Shown here in pieces: positions 22,059 through 35,530 of a stretch of DNA of 64,000 nucleotides. The translations under genes were made by a program, and so were the position numbers. The notes under the pieces were generated by a model. The model saw only the letters and a list, made by a program, of their open reading frames with translations, did no database searches and was not told the origin of the DNA. The stretch's first letter is position 1. Every line of letters starts with the position of its first letter. The DNA comes from Mytilus trossulus (Eukaryota > Mollusca > Bivalvia > Mytilida > Mytilidae), in NCBI RefSeq assembly GCF_036588685.1, contig NC_086378.1, forward strand, positions 78,075,127 to 78,139,126. Reading direction: 5' to 3'.

Positions 22059-25000
22059 ATGGTAGATTTAATATCATTATCTATGTAAGTATGAACACGA
22101 TTAATTTAAGTTGTATTTTACATCAAATATTTGTACACATTCGAACACAAAGAGAACTAAGATCAGAATTCTTCGTTCGAGTATTAAGCTACAATATACA
22201 AATATGAACAGAGTGATATCATGGTGAAAAAATCCACTATGTAGCCTCAACCAAATTAAAGCAAATTAAATCAGGAAGTTGTTTTCTGTTTGAATCATTT
22301 TATTAACTGTCTTTCCTTTAAAACACCCCACAAATGAATCTTTATTATATACAAAATAAGGCAAATGATGAAGATAGTTATATTTGGCTAATTCTCCTCT
22401 CTGAGGCCAATAAACTAGAACCTTAATATTATATACAGTAATAATGAAGAAAATGACTGTATAATATATACATACATATGATACATGTTCAATGTGAGCA
22501 TTCTTTGAATTTTAAATTTAAAAAAGCGACAAAACAGCATTGACTACGGGCAAATGACACCCGGAGATGAAATATGAAAATAATAGCAGTCAGGTATACT
22601 CCGGACTTACAGTTTCTATAAGTCAATTCAAAGATAAAACATGTTGCAGCATCACAACCGTACAAGACAAAAACAAAATACATTTGTGGGTAAACTATGC
22701 CCAACGGAATGACAACCTTAACATTACTAACCAAATTTTAAGACAAACTTAAAAAAGGCTCCGGACTTGGGACAGGCGGAAACATGCGGTGGGGTTAAAC
22801 ATGATTTGTGAGATCTAAATTCTCCCATTTACACCTAGCTAATGTAAAATTAACAAACACACAGCAATACGCACAATGAAACTCCAATTAAAAGAAGTCT
22901 GAGGCCAATGTCAGAAAATGTTGCAAAAAAAACTAGGCAATATGATAATAATACTGAAAAGAGGGGCGAAAGATATTAATTATCAAGAGACTAGTATTAC
23001 TTACTGACATGCCATCGTCAGACCTCAATTAAACAGGAACCGGTCATAAGAAGCATTCTTATGTCTTACGAACGTCTAAAGAGCGTCTTAAGATTTAAGA
23101 ATGTAACAAGACCCTACCTCAGCCTATCTTAGAATGATTGACAGCCATTAATGTTTTGAAAAAGTGCATGATTTAAGAACGATTCTTACGTCTACCTTAA
23201 ATCATTCTTACTAATTCTGGTAACACAAAAACATTCTTAAATTTTGGTCAGTTATTAAGTGTTCTTAAAACAAACTCAGCAACTTAGGGGTGTACCAAGA
23301 ACAATTCGCAATAGCTTCACTTGACATTTTTTGTAAGAGTAGTCCCGACTACTCTTAGCTGTATATTCACTTGTTAATATTAGAAGAAGTTGCTTAAAAA
23401 AGTTAATACGTCAACCTTAGAACTTCTTTATTCTAATTTTTAATTCATCTGAATAGGAAATTATATATCATAATATTGTTTTCTTGGCCATGTATGGGGA
23501 GGATGTTAGTTTCTCTTTTTTGTAAATCATTACAGTTTTGGCTTGTTGAGAGAAGTGTTAAATATAAAGCAAGGAGAAATTTGTGACCTTTTCAATTTCA
23601 AACCAAGAGTTCCAAATGGTAAAGTTTGAATAATCACTTCTTAAATTTTACGGAAGTCATCATGAGTTGGTTGAACAATTATTTACCGGCTTTGTAGTAT
23701 AATGAGCAATACGATGGGCGCCACACGTGAAACAGGATTTGCTTACTCATCCGAATCATCTTCAGTTTTTAGTGGGTTGGGTGTTGTTGTTGTATACCTG
23801 GTTTTTTTTTTACATTTTTGCATATTGTCTTTTTTGTTCAAGCATCGTTATCAATATCATGAAATTTGCCAAGACTGTCATACAAGTGAGAGGTTCAGCT
23901 CTTTAAACCTGGTTCAATCCATCATTTTTTCACACTTTGAAAATGCCTGTAACAAGTCCGGAATTTGACAAGTGTCGTTCATTCGTTTGATGTGTTTAAT
24001 CATTTGATTTTGCCATTTGGTTAAGGACTTAATTTCCGTTTTGAATTTTCCTCGGAATTAAGTATTTTTGTGATTTTATTTTTTGTAAGAAGGCTTTTAA
24101 AATGTGAAAAATGTATTTTTTTTAAGTGAAAAAATATAAGAAGATGTGGAATGAGTGCCAATGAGACAACTCTCCATCCAAATTACAAATTACAAAAGTA
24201 AATCATTGTAGTAGTGATTTGACCGAGATGAACGGTAGGATAGAAAAAAAAGCCTACGTCATTTAAGACTCGTCATTTATACTCGATCCAAATCCTACCA
24301 TTGGTCTGGTGAATAATAGGGTCCTGAGACAAGCATGTTTTTTTTTATTAAAATAATAATGTTCTATAAGCATTTAAAACAATTTCATGTTTGAAGCGGT
24401 GCAAATTTTTAAATTCAATTTGTCTTTTATCAAAAAAGGGCCGGAAGAATAATTAAGGTCTGCGGCCAGAATTGTTTTCCTTAGGTTAAATGGATAGTTT
24501 ATTGTTATGCGCATTTAATCGTTCATTAAAAAGTTTCTATGATTCATTTAAGGTGATTCTAATTTCTTTGCGAGGAACCAAAAACGGAGACAGCAGAAAA
24601 TTATTAAGAACTCGTAACTTGATTACAATGCAACTTAAGGGAGAAATAAGAGCGGTCTACGAACAACCTGAGAAAGCTTTGATTTACACTTGTTGAGTGA
24701 TCTTAGAATTATCTTATCTTCCCCTTAATTCAATACTTACGACCTCTCTTAATTTAATTTCTTGTTACCGGCCCCTGATTGATAGAAAATGTCTTCATCA
24801 CATGAAAATCAAGGACAAATTATTATACTCTATGAATTGTTACATTTGTTTTCAGAATACTTCCTGTAGTGGTCTATTTAAAGATAATGATGTGGGTAGC
24901 TATTTGTTGTAGATGTTCAGATAGATACATGAATTTATGTGGTAATCAAGGACTGATTCGTGACATTCCGACCACATTTGACCAACGAATAGTGGTAAGT

Positions 25001-28000
25001 GTACAGTTTATCAATTAGAATAAGAATTAAAACATTTAACTCAAACTTGTTCATAGGGCAATATTCAATATAAAGAAACCTACTACAATATGTAAATTTA
25101 TCAACAGAGCGTACAGAAAGTAAAATACAAAACTAAGACTGGCAAAATGTGCAGTAAAACAGCGGAATACATTCTTTATACAAGTGAGTCTCAATGTAAA
25201 ACGATCGCAAAGGTCTTCAGTTTTTACATTCTGAAATTAATATACTTTACATGACAGTTCTTGTCCAATCGTTTTGATGTGTTTTGTTATGTGATTATGG
25301 ACTTTCCGATTAAAAAAAGATGGAAGAAAGATACCAAAGGGACGGTCAAACTCATAAATCTAAAACAAACTGATTAAATTTCCTTTAAGTTCAGTATTTT
25401 TGTGATTTTACATTTTACGCATAAAGTTTTTTTTGTGGTGTAATCATGGCAAAGGATGAAGAATGCATGAAGGTAAATTTTAACTAGGATATGAAAATTT
25501 GAATACAATATGCATTAAAAGAAATAATTTCAATAAATCGATTGTTCTTAACTTGAATATTTCAATATTATTTCTGTACAAATTACTTTATCGTTGAAAA
25601 ATCCCAGTATTTAATTTGGGTTATGTTACCTTATATGTATGCTCCTCAATGTAAATTAGGAATAGTTGTGAGATATTATGAATTCAGTTAGAAGAAGGCA
25701 TCTTTAAATTTATTTTTTGGCCTCTCAAATAGAAAATCACAATGATATTAGAAATTCACAATTTGCCACATGTTTCTTAGGATATTATGTTGTTTTAATT
25801 TTCCAGCCGATATGAAAGGGGTCGTTTGTATTATGTTCCTCATTTTCATCCCTTTAACGAAATAGAAATACATGCATCAACGTTGTACAAATCCTCACGG
25901 TGTCCACCTTATTACTGAGTTGATTCTTTTTGTTTCAACATTTGCTCAATTGTACAGCGATTACGCGGGCTCTTGTTAGTTATCTTAAATGTTGAAAAAT
26001 GTAATAAATTGAGAAAAACATTAACTGCAAAATATAGGAAAAGCAAGATTTACAAATTCTTCAACAATGCCGAAATTATTGTTCGACCCCTTATAGAAAT
26101 TATTTCCCTTAAATAATAAAAAAAATTCTAATAGCATTTTGGGAACATGTAAAGTAGAGAAAAACTACTCTAGTCCTCACTGTTGAACTAGTGATGAAGC
26201 TGCACATAGATTTATGTGAACGACGTAGTCTCTTTAGATCTTCTTCTGCTAGTTATAAACCTTATTGTTTTCTATATGATAATAAGGTGCTGTGGTATGA
26301 TTGCCAATGAGATAACTATAAAATATATACCATTTTGTCCGTTATACTTTTAATATGCAGTATGTACAAGAACGGCTGCATACGTATATTCCTTTTTTTA
26401 AACTCTTTATGTTTCAAATCACAACAAACATATTAGATGCATGATTTTTTTGTAAGTTGTTATTGCCATTGAACTTTCTGTCAGTAACTATGAGTACTCT
26501 CAGATCTGTGTTTGTGTCTTTTTCTTGTTAGAATGTCCAAGTGTTCGGCCATATCATTTTTTGTAAGATAAATTGTATTCATCAAACGAGTTAATTTAAC
26601 TGACTTTATTGTTTGTTTTTATGGTGTTCTGATACATCTCTGTAAGAGTACCTGGTTACATGTTTGACCTCGTCACATTCTCTTTACATGTGTGTGTCCT
26701 AAGGCAGGAGTTTTCAGTTCAGTGATTTCTGTTGTATAGTGTTGTATTGCATATTTGTTTTAAGTTCATTATTTTGGGCATCAAGTGCATAAGATTAAAA
26801 TCAGAACGATTTATCATATCTCGCATATTTATATGACAAACAATATACAACTCATATCAAAGAAATTAAAGCTAATTTTATACATTACTTTAGACTGTGT
26901 TACGTTATTGAATGACAACTTGTGTTTGTATATATATGTATCTAATGTTGATTCGTTTTTATTCACCAGATACCAATCGTCGTGGGTTTCATTGATACAG
27001 GTGACCACAAATTCAAATGTTCAGCAAATACCATTTTTTTTATAGGATGTGTATGAAGTGATTGGCAAAACCACGAAATCAAATATCCACCAAAACACAA
27101 GTTTTCATCACTCCACTAACTCATTGATGTAATAAAACCCCTAAAAGCAACGAAACACAAACAAATTATCTACAGAACAAAACATTCACAACTAAAGACA
27201 AAACAACACAACTCATAAGTTCAAGAAGATTAAGCAGATCGTATTCTAAATTTCAGTCTTTATGCTAAACAGCAAGTTTCACGGCATTGGCTTGTAAAAC
27301 TGCTGTTGGGTTTCCAACTGAATCAACCAAAATTTTCGAAACAATGAGCTTGTGGACTAAAAATGAAGAGTAAAGGCTGAAATGTTTCTGGTCTTTTTTA
27401 GTCTTGTATTATTTTGATTTTAGTTTCTTGTGTACAATTTGGAAATTAGTATGGCGTTTGTAATCACTGAACTAGTATATATTTGTTTAGTGGCCAGCTG
27501 AAGGACGCCTCCGGGTGCGGGAATGTCACGCTACATTGAAGACCTGTTGATGACCTTCTGTTGTTATTTTTTTTCTATGGTCGGGTTGTTGTCTCTTTGA
27601 CAAATTCCCAATATCCATTCTCAATTTTATTTCATATTGTTGGGCATGTACCTTAAGATTCGGTTATACGTCTCATTTTGTTGTGATACATTCGAATCAA
27701 TGAGGACGGGATTATATTTACGATAGATAAAACACACATATAATTGCGATGGCTCCGATAATATATATTGATAGCTTGTTCTCTCGAGGACTCCTTTGTT
27801 TGTGGTTCTTGTGTGTTTAAAAATATTTCATAATTTCTAAAAGTTGTATCATTTATTTGTTTAAGAGCACATGACAAAAGGAATAAAACTTATTTAAGTT
27901 GATAGTGTATACTAAGCATTCGTGTGTAAAATTGTTATTGTAGATGACCTGAATTAACAGGATGCACTTTTACATAATAAATATGTAATTTTCAAAGTTT

Positions 28001-30668
28001 TCCATTTCTATTGAATTGTACATAATTAAAGAATTTTAGTATAATATACGTTAACATGCAGTATATATAACAGAATAATCAAATATATATTTCTTCAAAC
28101 CCTTTTTTAACCACACCAAAAAACCGACAACCACTGAACTTAAGGTTTTTGACTTAAGACTTTATGCATGCACATGCACCGGAATTAAACGTTTTAACAT
28201 GCGCTTACCTTAACCCCTACATGAAACAGTAGTATAATATTTCTACATATAAAAGACACTAAAAATTTCAATTGAAAACTGCTTAACTTCTTCAGAAAAA
28301 CATATATACAAAAACAAGTGAACATAGACTATAACGCAAAATAATTTCAATATTAATACAAAAGATGTTTAACAATGTAAGTTTTGTGTATCATGCATAA
28401 CATTGTGAATGGAAATAGGGAATGTGTCAGAGACAAGTACCCGATCATAGAAAAGACAACAACAGATGGTCACAAGCAGGTTTTATCCTTTTGAATAATA
28501 AATGATTATTGCCAATCTCCTTTGCAATAATAAACCTTATTACACACAATTATCATACTAATGTATTTTGGGTTTTATAATGTTTTGCTTCAGATTGAAA
28601 ACATCTGTTTCATGTCTTTAATATGTTCATGTTTGAAATATTCTAAACAGTTGGTTATATGCTGGTCTTGCATTTAAAAAGTAAAACCACAAAAATTATG
28701 AATTCCGAGAAAAATTAAAAATGGAAAGTCCCTTATCAAATGACAAAATCAAAAGCTTAAACACATCGAACGAATGGATAAAAACTGTCATATTCCTGAC
28801 TAGGTACAGCATTGGCTTATGTAGAAAATGTCGCAGTGAATCTTGTTTTATAGCTAGCGTTACCTCTCATTTGTTTGATAGGTACATCAAATTCCAATTT
28901 ATTGACAACGATGCGTGAACAAAACAAACATAAAAGGGTAAAAATGTAAAACAATACAACAGTCAACACTGTGTTATAAATGCGATTTCAGATTACAGAT
29001 TTTCAATGACCATGTGGACGTATAAGGGTTTAGAAGGAAGAACAACACCTACAAAAAGTCCGAGGTTATGAATGTGCTACCTATCTTAACAACTAAAACG
29101 TATTTCTAGAAAAAAAAAGCTTCAAACTCTATTGTATTCTTATTCCAAAATTATAAAATCATTATTTATCAGCTCTAAAACATGAAATTCACGACAAAAA
29201 TCGGAATCCAACATGTACCCATAGATAAGTCACAAAGTTGCTTTTTATAGTTCTTCAACCATATGTTTGGGAGTTTCACTGAACAATGGTACACACCTTT
29301 ATAGCGACTAGGTGAAGCTCTCCTCCATGTTCGTGATTTTTCTGTTGTGTTGAATACAAAAGGGTAGCCTTTGTCTATTTTCTGTCCTTTTGTCAAATTA
29401 CTGTCACTTTGACACATTCTATGTCTATTCTCAATCTATTGCAAACAATAAATATATTTAGTAAGAACCTTTAACAAGCCGTATCAATCAGTTGTAGCTT
29501 CATAGGAATTGTAAAGATCAACTCTAAAAACTTCAATCATAAACTTAACAGTTTTTCTTTTATTAAAAAAGTTGTATTTCTTTACCTTTTGTGCTATTAT
29601 TCCCAATGCCAGATTAAAAAATGTCGGATGCATCCTTTGATTTTTCTCTACAAATATTTTAATCGAAGGTACATTATATACAATCCTAAATATTAACTTG
29701 ATGTTTTCTCGATCATATGACAAAACATTCAGAATTGTTCAGCTTTGTATGATTCTTAATGTAAACAGTATATCGGTAAAGTGTGTATTTTTTTCTATCA
29801 GTTTGAATAAATTCATATAAATATATTAGAGTGTTTTCCTCAAATTGAGGTAGCTAGCCAAATCATTTCTTTTTAATATAGGATTTCGCTATATTTTTTT
29901 TACAAATAAACTTTATGTTATACTAAATAGAAAAATAAAATAAAAAGATTGAGTCACCGTTCATTTGCGCTCACAATCTGCCTTCGAATTAAAAGAAGCA
30001 TACATTTGTGTAAAGTTATTCTTTATCTGTTGAAATAATAGGAGAAAAAAGGAATATCGAAATAAAAAAAAAGAACTAAATAACAGAAATCGCTGAAATT
30101 TTACAAAAGCTTAGTTAAAGTACAGCTTATTTGAAAATAATAACAAAAACAATAGGTCACCGATGAGTTAAATCCATACATTGCGTATTTCAATTTTAAT
30201 GCAAAAAATTGGCATTGTTTCACCAAAGGGAGATAATTTTGAGCTATTTCTTTACTTTTTTTGCCATTTTTCCCAACGCCAGATTAAAAAATGTCGGTTG
30301 CATCCTTTGATTTTTCTCTACAAAAATTATAATCGTAGGTACATTATATACAATCCTTACTGATTTGAGAAATCAGGGATTCTTCATAATCCCTAATTAA
30401 ACAAAATCAGTATTTCATATAGTTTTACATATATCAATTAATCTGATTATTTAAAAAGATAAACATTCAAATTCATTTGTTTCAATTGTGAGTTATACAA
30501 TACTTTTATAATCAGATTGATGGGCCAGATGACAATGGTAGTGCTGGTATAGAAAATCCTGGATGGATGTCACAGCCTTCATCTAGCACTGAAATGACAG
30601 AGCCAAACTCAACACAAACATCGGCGCCAACAGTTGTCACAACTCCAGACTACACAGATCAATCCTAA
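22059..30668 (+). CDS. Gene B: micro-membrane protein with NPGW tail (three coding exons)
   Basis: Exons 22058-22084 (ATG 22059), 24856-24994 and 30516-30668 (TAA) have TTATTCAG|, |GTAAGTATG, TTTTCAG|, |GTAAGTGTA and ATAATCAG| boundaries and join in frame to about 105 residues. MVDLISLS precedes a hydrophobic helix with Lys18 and Trp22 and a CCRCSDRY cysteine/arginine boundary. The juxtamembrane region is longer than in A, D and E by about 8-12 residues and includes CGNQ. The tail keeps DDNG..GIENPG, but the NPxY tyrosine is replaced by tryptophan (residue 72), and the PPPY of gene C is absent, leaving PDYTDQS at the end. Closest to gene C in exons, introns and flanks. The conserved leader module was not found upstream, so its 5' exon is unknown and it could be expressed differently or silent. 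Confidence 0.68.
22740..22830. repeat. Fragment of the GACTTGGGACAGGC repeat
   Basis: GGCTCCGGACTTGGGACAGG and CGGTGGGGTTAAACATGA match the right part of the family seen at 11370-11430. It lies within the first coding intron of gene B. The adjacent 22480-22740 and 22830-23030 stretches are shared with gene C's intron (38060-38280 and 39745-39960). Confidence 0.55.
23035..23300. repeat. Low-complexity TTCTTA-rich stretch
   Basis: CATTCTTA, ATTCTTACG and CTTAAG-type words recur many times on both strands, giving an internally repetitive segment that is not in the homologous gene C intron. Probably a degraded element; no coding sequence. Confidence 0.4.
23583..23830 (+). pseudogene. Retroelement 3'-end fragment, plus orientation
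   Basis: AACCAAGAGTTCCAAATGGT and ACGGAAGTCATCATGAGTTG are the inverted equivalents of the coding end at 9400-9460, and ATGGGCGCCACACGTGAAAC matches its 3' UTR. Only the C-terminal tip and 3' UTR remain; the 88-codon ORF starting inside is not real. Confidence 0.55.
24141..24240. repeat. Short GAAGATGTGG...CAATGAGACAAC copy
   Basis: AAGAAGATGTGGAATGAGTG followed by CAATGAGACAACTCTCCATC is the left end of the family at 15053. Confidence 0.55.
24995..30515. other. Long intron of gene B with repeat fragments
   Basis: Recognised pieces: a GATACCAAAGGGACGGTCAA retroelement scrap at 25325-25375; a CCACGA(A/T)-type hairpin repeat at 26975-27135 (also at 57585 and 63490); a GGACGCCTCCGGGTGCGGGA repeat at 27480-27630; the AAAAGCT-AAACACATCGAA family at 28715-28920; and a block at 29690-29860 (TCGATCATATGACAAAACAT) that matches sequence just upstream of exon 1 of gene C (about 37365-37500). 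The rest is A/T-rich without recognised content. Confidence 0.45.
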
Positions 30669-30871
30669 TGTAATCTGAATACGATGGGTGTTGTATTTGA
30701 ACGAAGACGACTGTCTTGTGCTGCTTACTACTCACCTGAACTCAATTGTATTTCACAATTAATTATAATCCTGATACCTTTGATAACTAATTAAGCAAGT
30801 TGTTGTTATATTAAGCAAAACAAATGCACTATGCAAGTCTGTTGTATTTCGCAAATTATGTTAAAATAACG

Positions 30872-33460
30872 GTACCAGACATGCTAAAGGAGGGATTACT
30901 CACCCCCGTGTTTAAGAACAAAGGCGAGAAAAACATAGCAACCAATTACAGAGGAATCACTGTATTACCTGTGTTAAACAAAGTGATGGAAACAATTGTG
31001 AAATTAAGGATCAACCCAACAGTTCTTATAACACAAAATGTAACTCAACGAGGATTTAAAGCAGGCTCAGGACCGGCAAATGCAGCATTACCGGTCTAAG
31101 AAATATACCGTGAAGCCAAAGACAACAATCAAGAATATGAACGCAAAATCAGCCTTTGATGTAGTCATACATTCCCATCTATTGAAACGTCTCTTTCATG
31201 CTGGAATTGATGATAAACACTGGACAATCATTCAGAGTATGCACACAAATGCAACAAGTGCAGTTTAATGGAATGGCAAAACTTCAGAGCTATTTAATGT
31301 ACTACAAGGAGTACGCCAGGGAGGGCTCCTAAGTACGGATCTATACAAGCTTTACATCAATCCTCTACTTAACATGCTGGAAACATCAAATTTAGGATGT
31401 AGAATTGGAAATATACTCTGCAATACTAGCGCATGTGCAGATGATGTCGCACTCATGAGCAAAAAGACAACCGATATGCAAGTACAAATCAATATGGCAA
31501 ACACTTTTGCTGGCATGGAAGGATATAAACTACAGCCCCAAAAAAGCGTCGCTATTAACATCAAACCGAAGCCATCAAAGAAAGACACGCTACTAGAAGA
31601 ATATACATTAAATGAAGCTATTATGCCGAGAGTTGACTCAGCTATGCATTTAGGAATAATCCGAACGAACTCTTTGAAGCAAAATATCATAGCAAATATT
31701 GAGGAGAGTATAAAAAAATCAAGAAGAAGTGCTTATGCTCTACTTGGCAGTGGCTTCCATGGTGAAAATGGACTGGATATGGAAACTATAATACACCTGT
31801 TTAAAATCTATATCTTGCCCGTGTTATTATATGGAATGGATCTATTAACACCACAATCTCTGGATCTAGAGAAATTGGAGAAATTTCAAAAGAAAATGCT
31901 CAAACAACTGATGTCACTTCCAACTAATACACCAGATCCAGCAATTAACATCTTGACGGGAATACTACCAGTTGAAGCACAAATACACTTAAAGGTCATG
32001 ACCCTATTCATAAATGTATGTACCCAACCCAACGAAAGTTTAGAAAAACAACTAGCAAGGAGGCAATTGTGCATCAAGTCAATGAATAGTAACAGCTGGT
32101 TTATTCAAGTAAAAACAATCATGTTAAAATACGATATAGGAAATGCAAGTGAGTGGCTAGATATTCAGATGAAAAAGGATGAACTGTTAAATAAAGCTTA
32201 AAAAGGTATCAATGCCTACTGGATTGAACGAACATCATCTCTAGCTAAGCTCCATAACGGCCTTAGATACCTCAACAGTGATATATTCATGCCAGGGAAG
32301 ATACATCCAATATTACGAATCAAGCACCAATCTCCAAGAGACAGCAAGAGAGTACCCACCAAGATCAAACTATTAACTTGAACTTATATTCTACAACCTT
32401 TAAGATATAAGATATACAAAGAAGGAGCCGAAGATCATTGTATAGATTGTGACTGCAAAGAAGAGACATTAGAACATTTGCTTATAGAATGTGAAGCGTG
32501 GAATTACCTGCGAGATCCAATATTACAAACAATTAAGAACCTACTAACCACAAACTGGAATGTGCGAGTAGAAGATCTCACATGTGAAATGACAATTCAA
32601 GTATTAATGGACATTACAAAAATACAAAAGACATACAGAATCACATCTGACCTGATATCTCAAATAGAATTCCAATCAAGAAGACTAGTGTTCCTCATAC
32701 ACAACGCACGATATCAACTGGTGATGAAAGACCAAGCAAAGAAAAAGGCTGCCTGAGAATGGGGGCAAGGATTGGAGGACAGCAATGTAAAATTTTAAAC
32801 AAAACATTTTAAAAAGTTATTCGAGTTAATACTAAACTTAACAGTATTATCCTTCTTATTAAATCTTAAGAGTTTCAGTTCATAAATATTCTGTGAATTA
32901 ACTATAAATAGTTGTAAAAACATCATCTTACTAATTGTTCTCATAATACACAGCGAATAATTTAGTGTTAAATTAACTTTAAAGATATAAAGGAGAATTT
33001 TAAAGGGCAAAGACCAAAATCTTTTTCTTTTTATTTCATCTGGTTAATTATCTAAAAAGTGAATATGTAACCTAATCTGTAAATGTTATCATATTAAATA
33101 TCGATTAGTAACCAAAAATAATAAACAAAATAAAAAAAGTATTAAAAAATTAATAATAAAATATATGAAAAATAACTGCTAAAAGTCAAATCAAAATGTT
33201 TCCTTTAATTGCATGTTAAAAGTATTAAACTGTCAACTTCCCATGTAAAATTCAAAATAAAACATGTAAACCTCCTTTGTAAAAACACATAAAGACATAA
33301 AAAAAAAATGTAAATATAGTGTATATATAATGTTGTTGTTTTACGATTGTTAATTTATTCTTCATGTATATACAATTTTTATTTTCTTTGGTGGTGGAAC
33401 TGTTCGACATACGGAACTATGGTTACCCTACAAAGGGTGTAAAGATCCAGAGAAGAAGAA
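30872..33460 (+). mobile_element. 5'-truncated non-LTR retrotransposon (LINE)
   Basis: Decayed reverse transcriptase of a jockey/RTE/CR1-like non-LTR type. Frames at 30824-31099, 31080-31268, 31374-32201 and 32478-32756 give successive pieces: the KNKG...NYRGI motif of RT block 1, a DAKSAFD-like block, GVRQGG, and the catalytic block reading CADD at about 31434-31445 (Tyr/Phe replaced by Cys). A C-x2-C...H-x4-C zinc-knuckle-like stretch follows near 32435-32493. The endonuclease region is missing. Frameshifts and stops make it inactive. It sits in the 3' flank of gene B: sequence matching gene C's 3' region stops at GTTAAAATAACGGTAC (30875) and resumes at GGTACACAGTGG (33461), so GGTAC is a likely 5-bp target-site duplication. 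About 700 bp of A/T-rich 3' UTR ends AGAGAAGAAGAA. Confidence 0.85.
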
Positions 33461-33689
33461 GGTACACAGTGGAAAGAAGCTTCAAACAGATATCTATGTT
33501 ATATTTTTTAGTGTATTGATAAACATGTAAATTGATAATTCAATATGTAGAAAAATGTTAATGCTTTGCTTACAATTTTAAATGGAATGAACAAAAACAG
33601 CCGTTATGATTAGTCAATATAAATTGCAGTTTTGCTACTAAGTAATTTTATTGTCATACATTTTCAGAATAATCTATTTAAACATTAGT
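33461..33689. other. Gene B 3' flank continuing after the LINE
   Basis: GATATCTATGTTATATTTTT, TAAACATGTAAATTGATAAT and TTGCAGTTTTGCTAC-type words match gene C's 3' flank (about 42120-42430). It is the displaced downstream part of gene B. Confidence 0.55.
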
Positions 33690-34620
33690 TCCTACTTTAT
33701 ATTTTGGACACGAGCATCACTGAAGAGACATATATTGTCGAAATGCGCATCTGGTACCGTTATTGTTATTACTACCACTGGGTCGATGTCTCTGCTAGTG
33801 GACTGTTAGTTCCCGAGGGTATCACCAGCCCAATAGCCAGTACTTCGGTACTGGCATGAAAATACGTTTTTTTGTTGTGTTATTAAAAGGAGAATGTTCA
33901 GTAAGACCCCGTTTTGGCCCCAAAATATAGCAGTTTTACAACATTGTGAAAATGTAATTATTTAGCTATTTATTGGAAAGAAGATTGCTTGTGCTATACA
34001 TAAATATGGACTGTTTTTGACAATACAATGCACATATATCGGGTACAAGCATCTTGAAGTCATGCTAATTTACTGAAATCGTCACAAATTTAGCATTATA
34101 GTTATGTTTTAGACGGTTTCCGTCTTAAATGAAAGTGGCCGCATTCGTGTACATTCATAACATTGAAATTTAAGTTTTATTTGATGATAATACATATCAT
34201 ATATAAAGGTTGAGGATGACACGGTTGCAGCCACTTTTATTTTTGACAAGAACCATCTGAAACGTGACGTATTTAGCCATATTTGATGTATTTGTCATAT
34301 TTAAGCTTGAATCGGAGCGTTTTTAATGACTAAGTTAATGAAAATATGTCAAAGAAAGTAATCGAATCAATTGAAATAGACACTTAAGTGTTTCAAAAGT
34401 GTCTAAAATCTTTCGTTAGATGAACCTGAAATTTGAGGTTAAAATCGGCCCTAACCGGACCTACATCTTTGCTGCTACAAAATGTAAAAACTATTATAAG
34501 TTAAGGAATGTATCTCCCTTTGGATTTCAAATATTGTGTCCACGAGCATCACTGAAGAGACATATATTGTCGAAATGCGCATCTGGTGCAGGAAAATTGG
34601 TACCGTTATTGTTATTATGA
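33690..34620. repeat. GTCGATGTCTC...CACGAGCATCACTGAAGAG repeats with an insertion
   Basis: 33690-33768 is the tail of one copy (ACGAGCATCACTGAAGAGAC). 33769-34620 is a second copy of the element seen at 11763-12112, split by about 580 bp (about 33890-34468) beginning GGAGAATGTTCAGTAAGACC. The surrounding motifs (TGTGTTATTA, then GCTACAAAATG and GAATGTATCTCCCT) are continuous in the intact copy. The 66-codon ORF at 34420 lies across the junction and is not a gene. Confidence 0.6.
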
Positions 34621-34829
34621 TATATTCAACGTACAACATTCCTGTCATTTAAACGTGAAACAGATGTCAATGATCATCTACCATAAATATATAAAATATA
34701 TTTGTTTTGACTTTGACAGACACGACAGTGACTAAGACTTTACAGTTATAATGTCCTACAGTCGCCGTCACGTAAAATTGGCACCATGATTTTGGTTGAC
34801 ATTTTAAAACATCTTTGGTATATGTATTG

Positions 34830-35100
34830 CAAGTAGACTATTTACCAGGTTTGCAGTAAAATGAGCAGCACGACGGGTGTCATATTTTGAACAGGATCTG
34901 CTCGTCCATCCGGAGTCATTAGATGACCCCCAGGTTTTGGTTGGGAATCGTGTTGCTTTATAGACTTTTTTATGTTGTGTCTTGTATACTATTTTATTTT
35001 CTGTTTTTGTCTTGTTAGTTATTGCGTTGTCAGTTTGTTTTCAATATTTGAGTTTTACTGTCCAACTGGCATCTTTCGCATCTCCTTTAGACTTGTTTAC
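34830..35100 (+). repeat. Retroelement 3' UTR fragment, plus orientation
   Basis: GCAGTAAAATGAGCAGCACG, GATCTGCTCGTCCATCCGGA and TTGTCTTGTTAGTTATTGCG match the 3' UTR of the family at 9050-9330 in inverted orientation. No coding part is retained. Confidence 0.55.
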
Positions 35101-35387
35101 AACCATATATGTCAATAACTTTAATTTAGAATTTGGATCTTTGCCTATATATATTTAGTAATATGATGCCTCGAGAAAAGATGCTTTAAGTATGTAAGCT
35201 TCTTGTTTTTGATTTTTTGCGAGATATTTGGAATTCTCTCAATTGATTCATGAAGTGACATTGAAAACATTTGCCCACTAATACCTAATTTTCATAATTT
35301 CATAACTTGATAACAAGCATATATTTTAAAATGCAGTTCCTTTATTTATATGATATCAACTTATAGCAGCTTGCTATTTTTGATAGG

Positions 35388-35530
35388 TATCAGGATTATA
35401 ATTTAGTACGCCAGACGCGAGTTTCTTCTACACAAGACTCGTCAGTGACGCTCATATCAAAATATTTATAAAGCCAAACAAGTACAAAGTTAAAGAGCAT
35501 TGAGAAGCCAAAATTGAAACAGAGAAGCAA
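35388..35530. repeat. CGCGCGTTTCGTCTAC element, right-truncated
   Basis: ATCAGGATTATAATTTAGTA, CGCCAGACGCGAGTTTCTTC and GTCAGTGACGCTCATATCAA are in the standard order. Confidence 0.7.

Noticed and set aside
31352-31690. 112-codon minus ORF
   Set aside because: It is antisense to the reverse-transcriptase frame of the LINE, a shadow.
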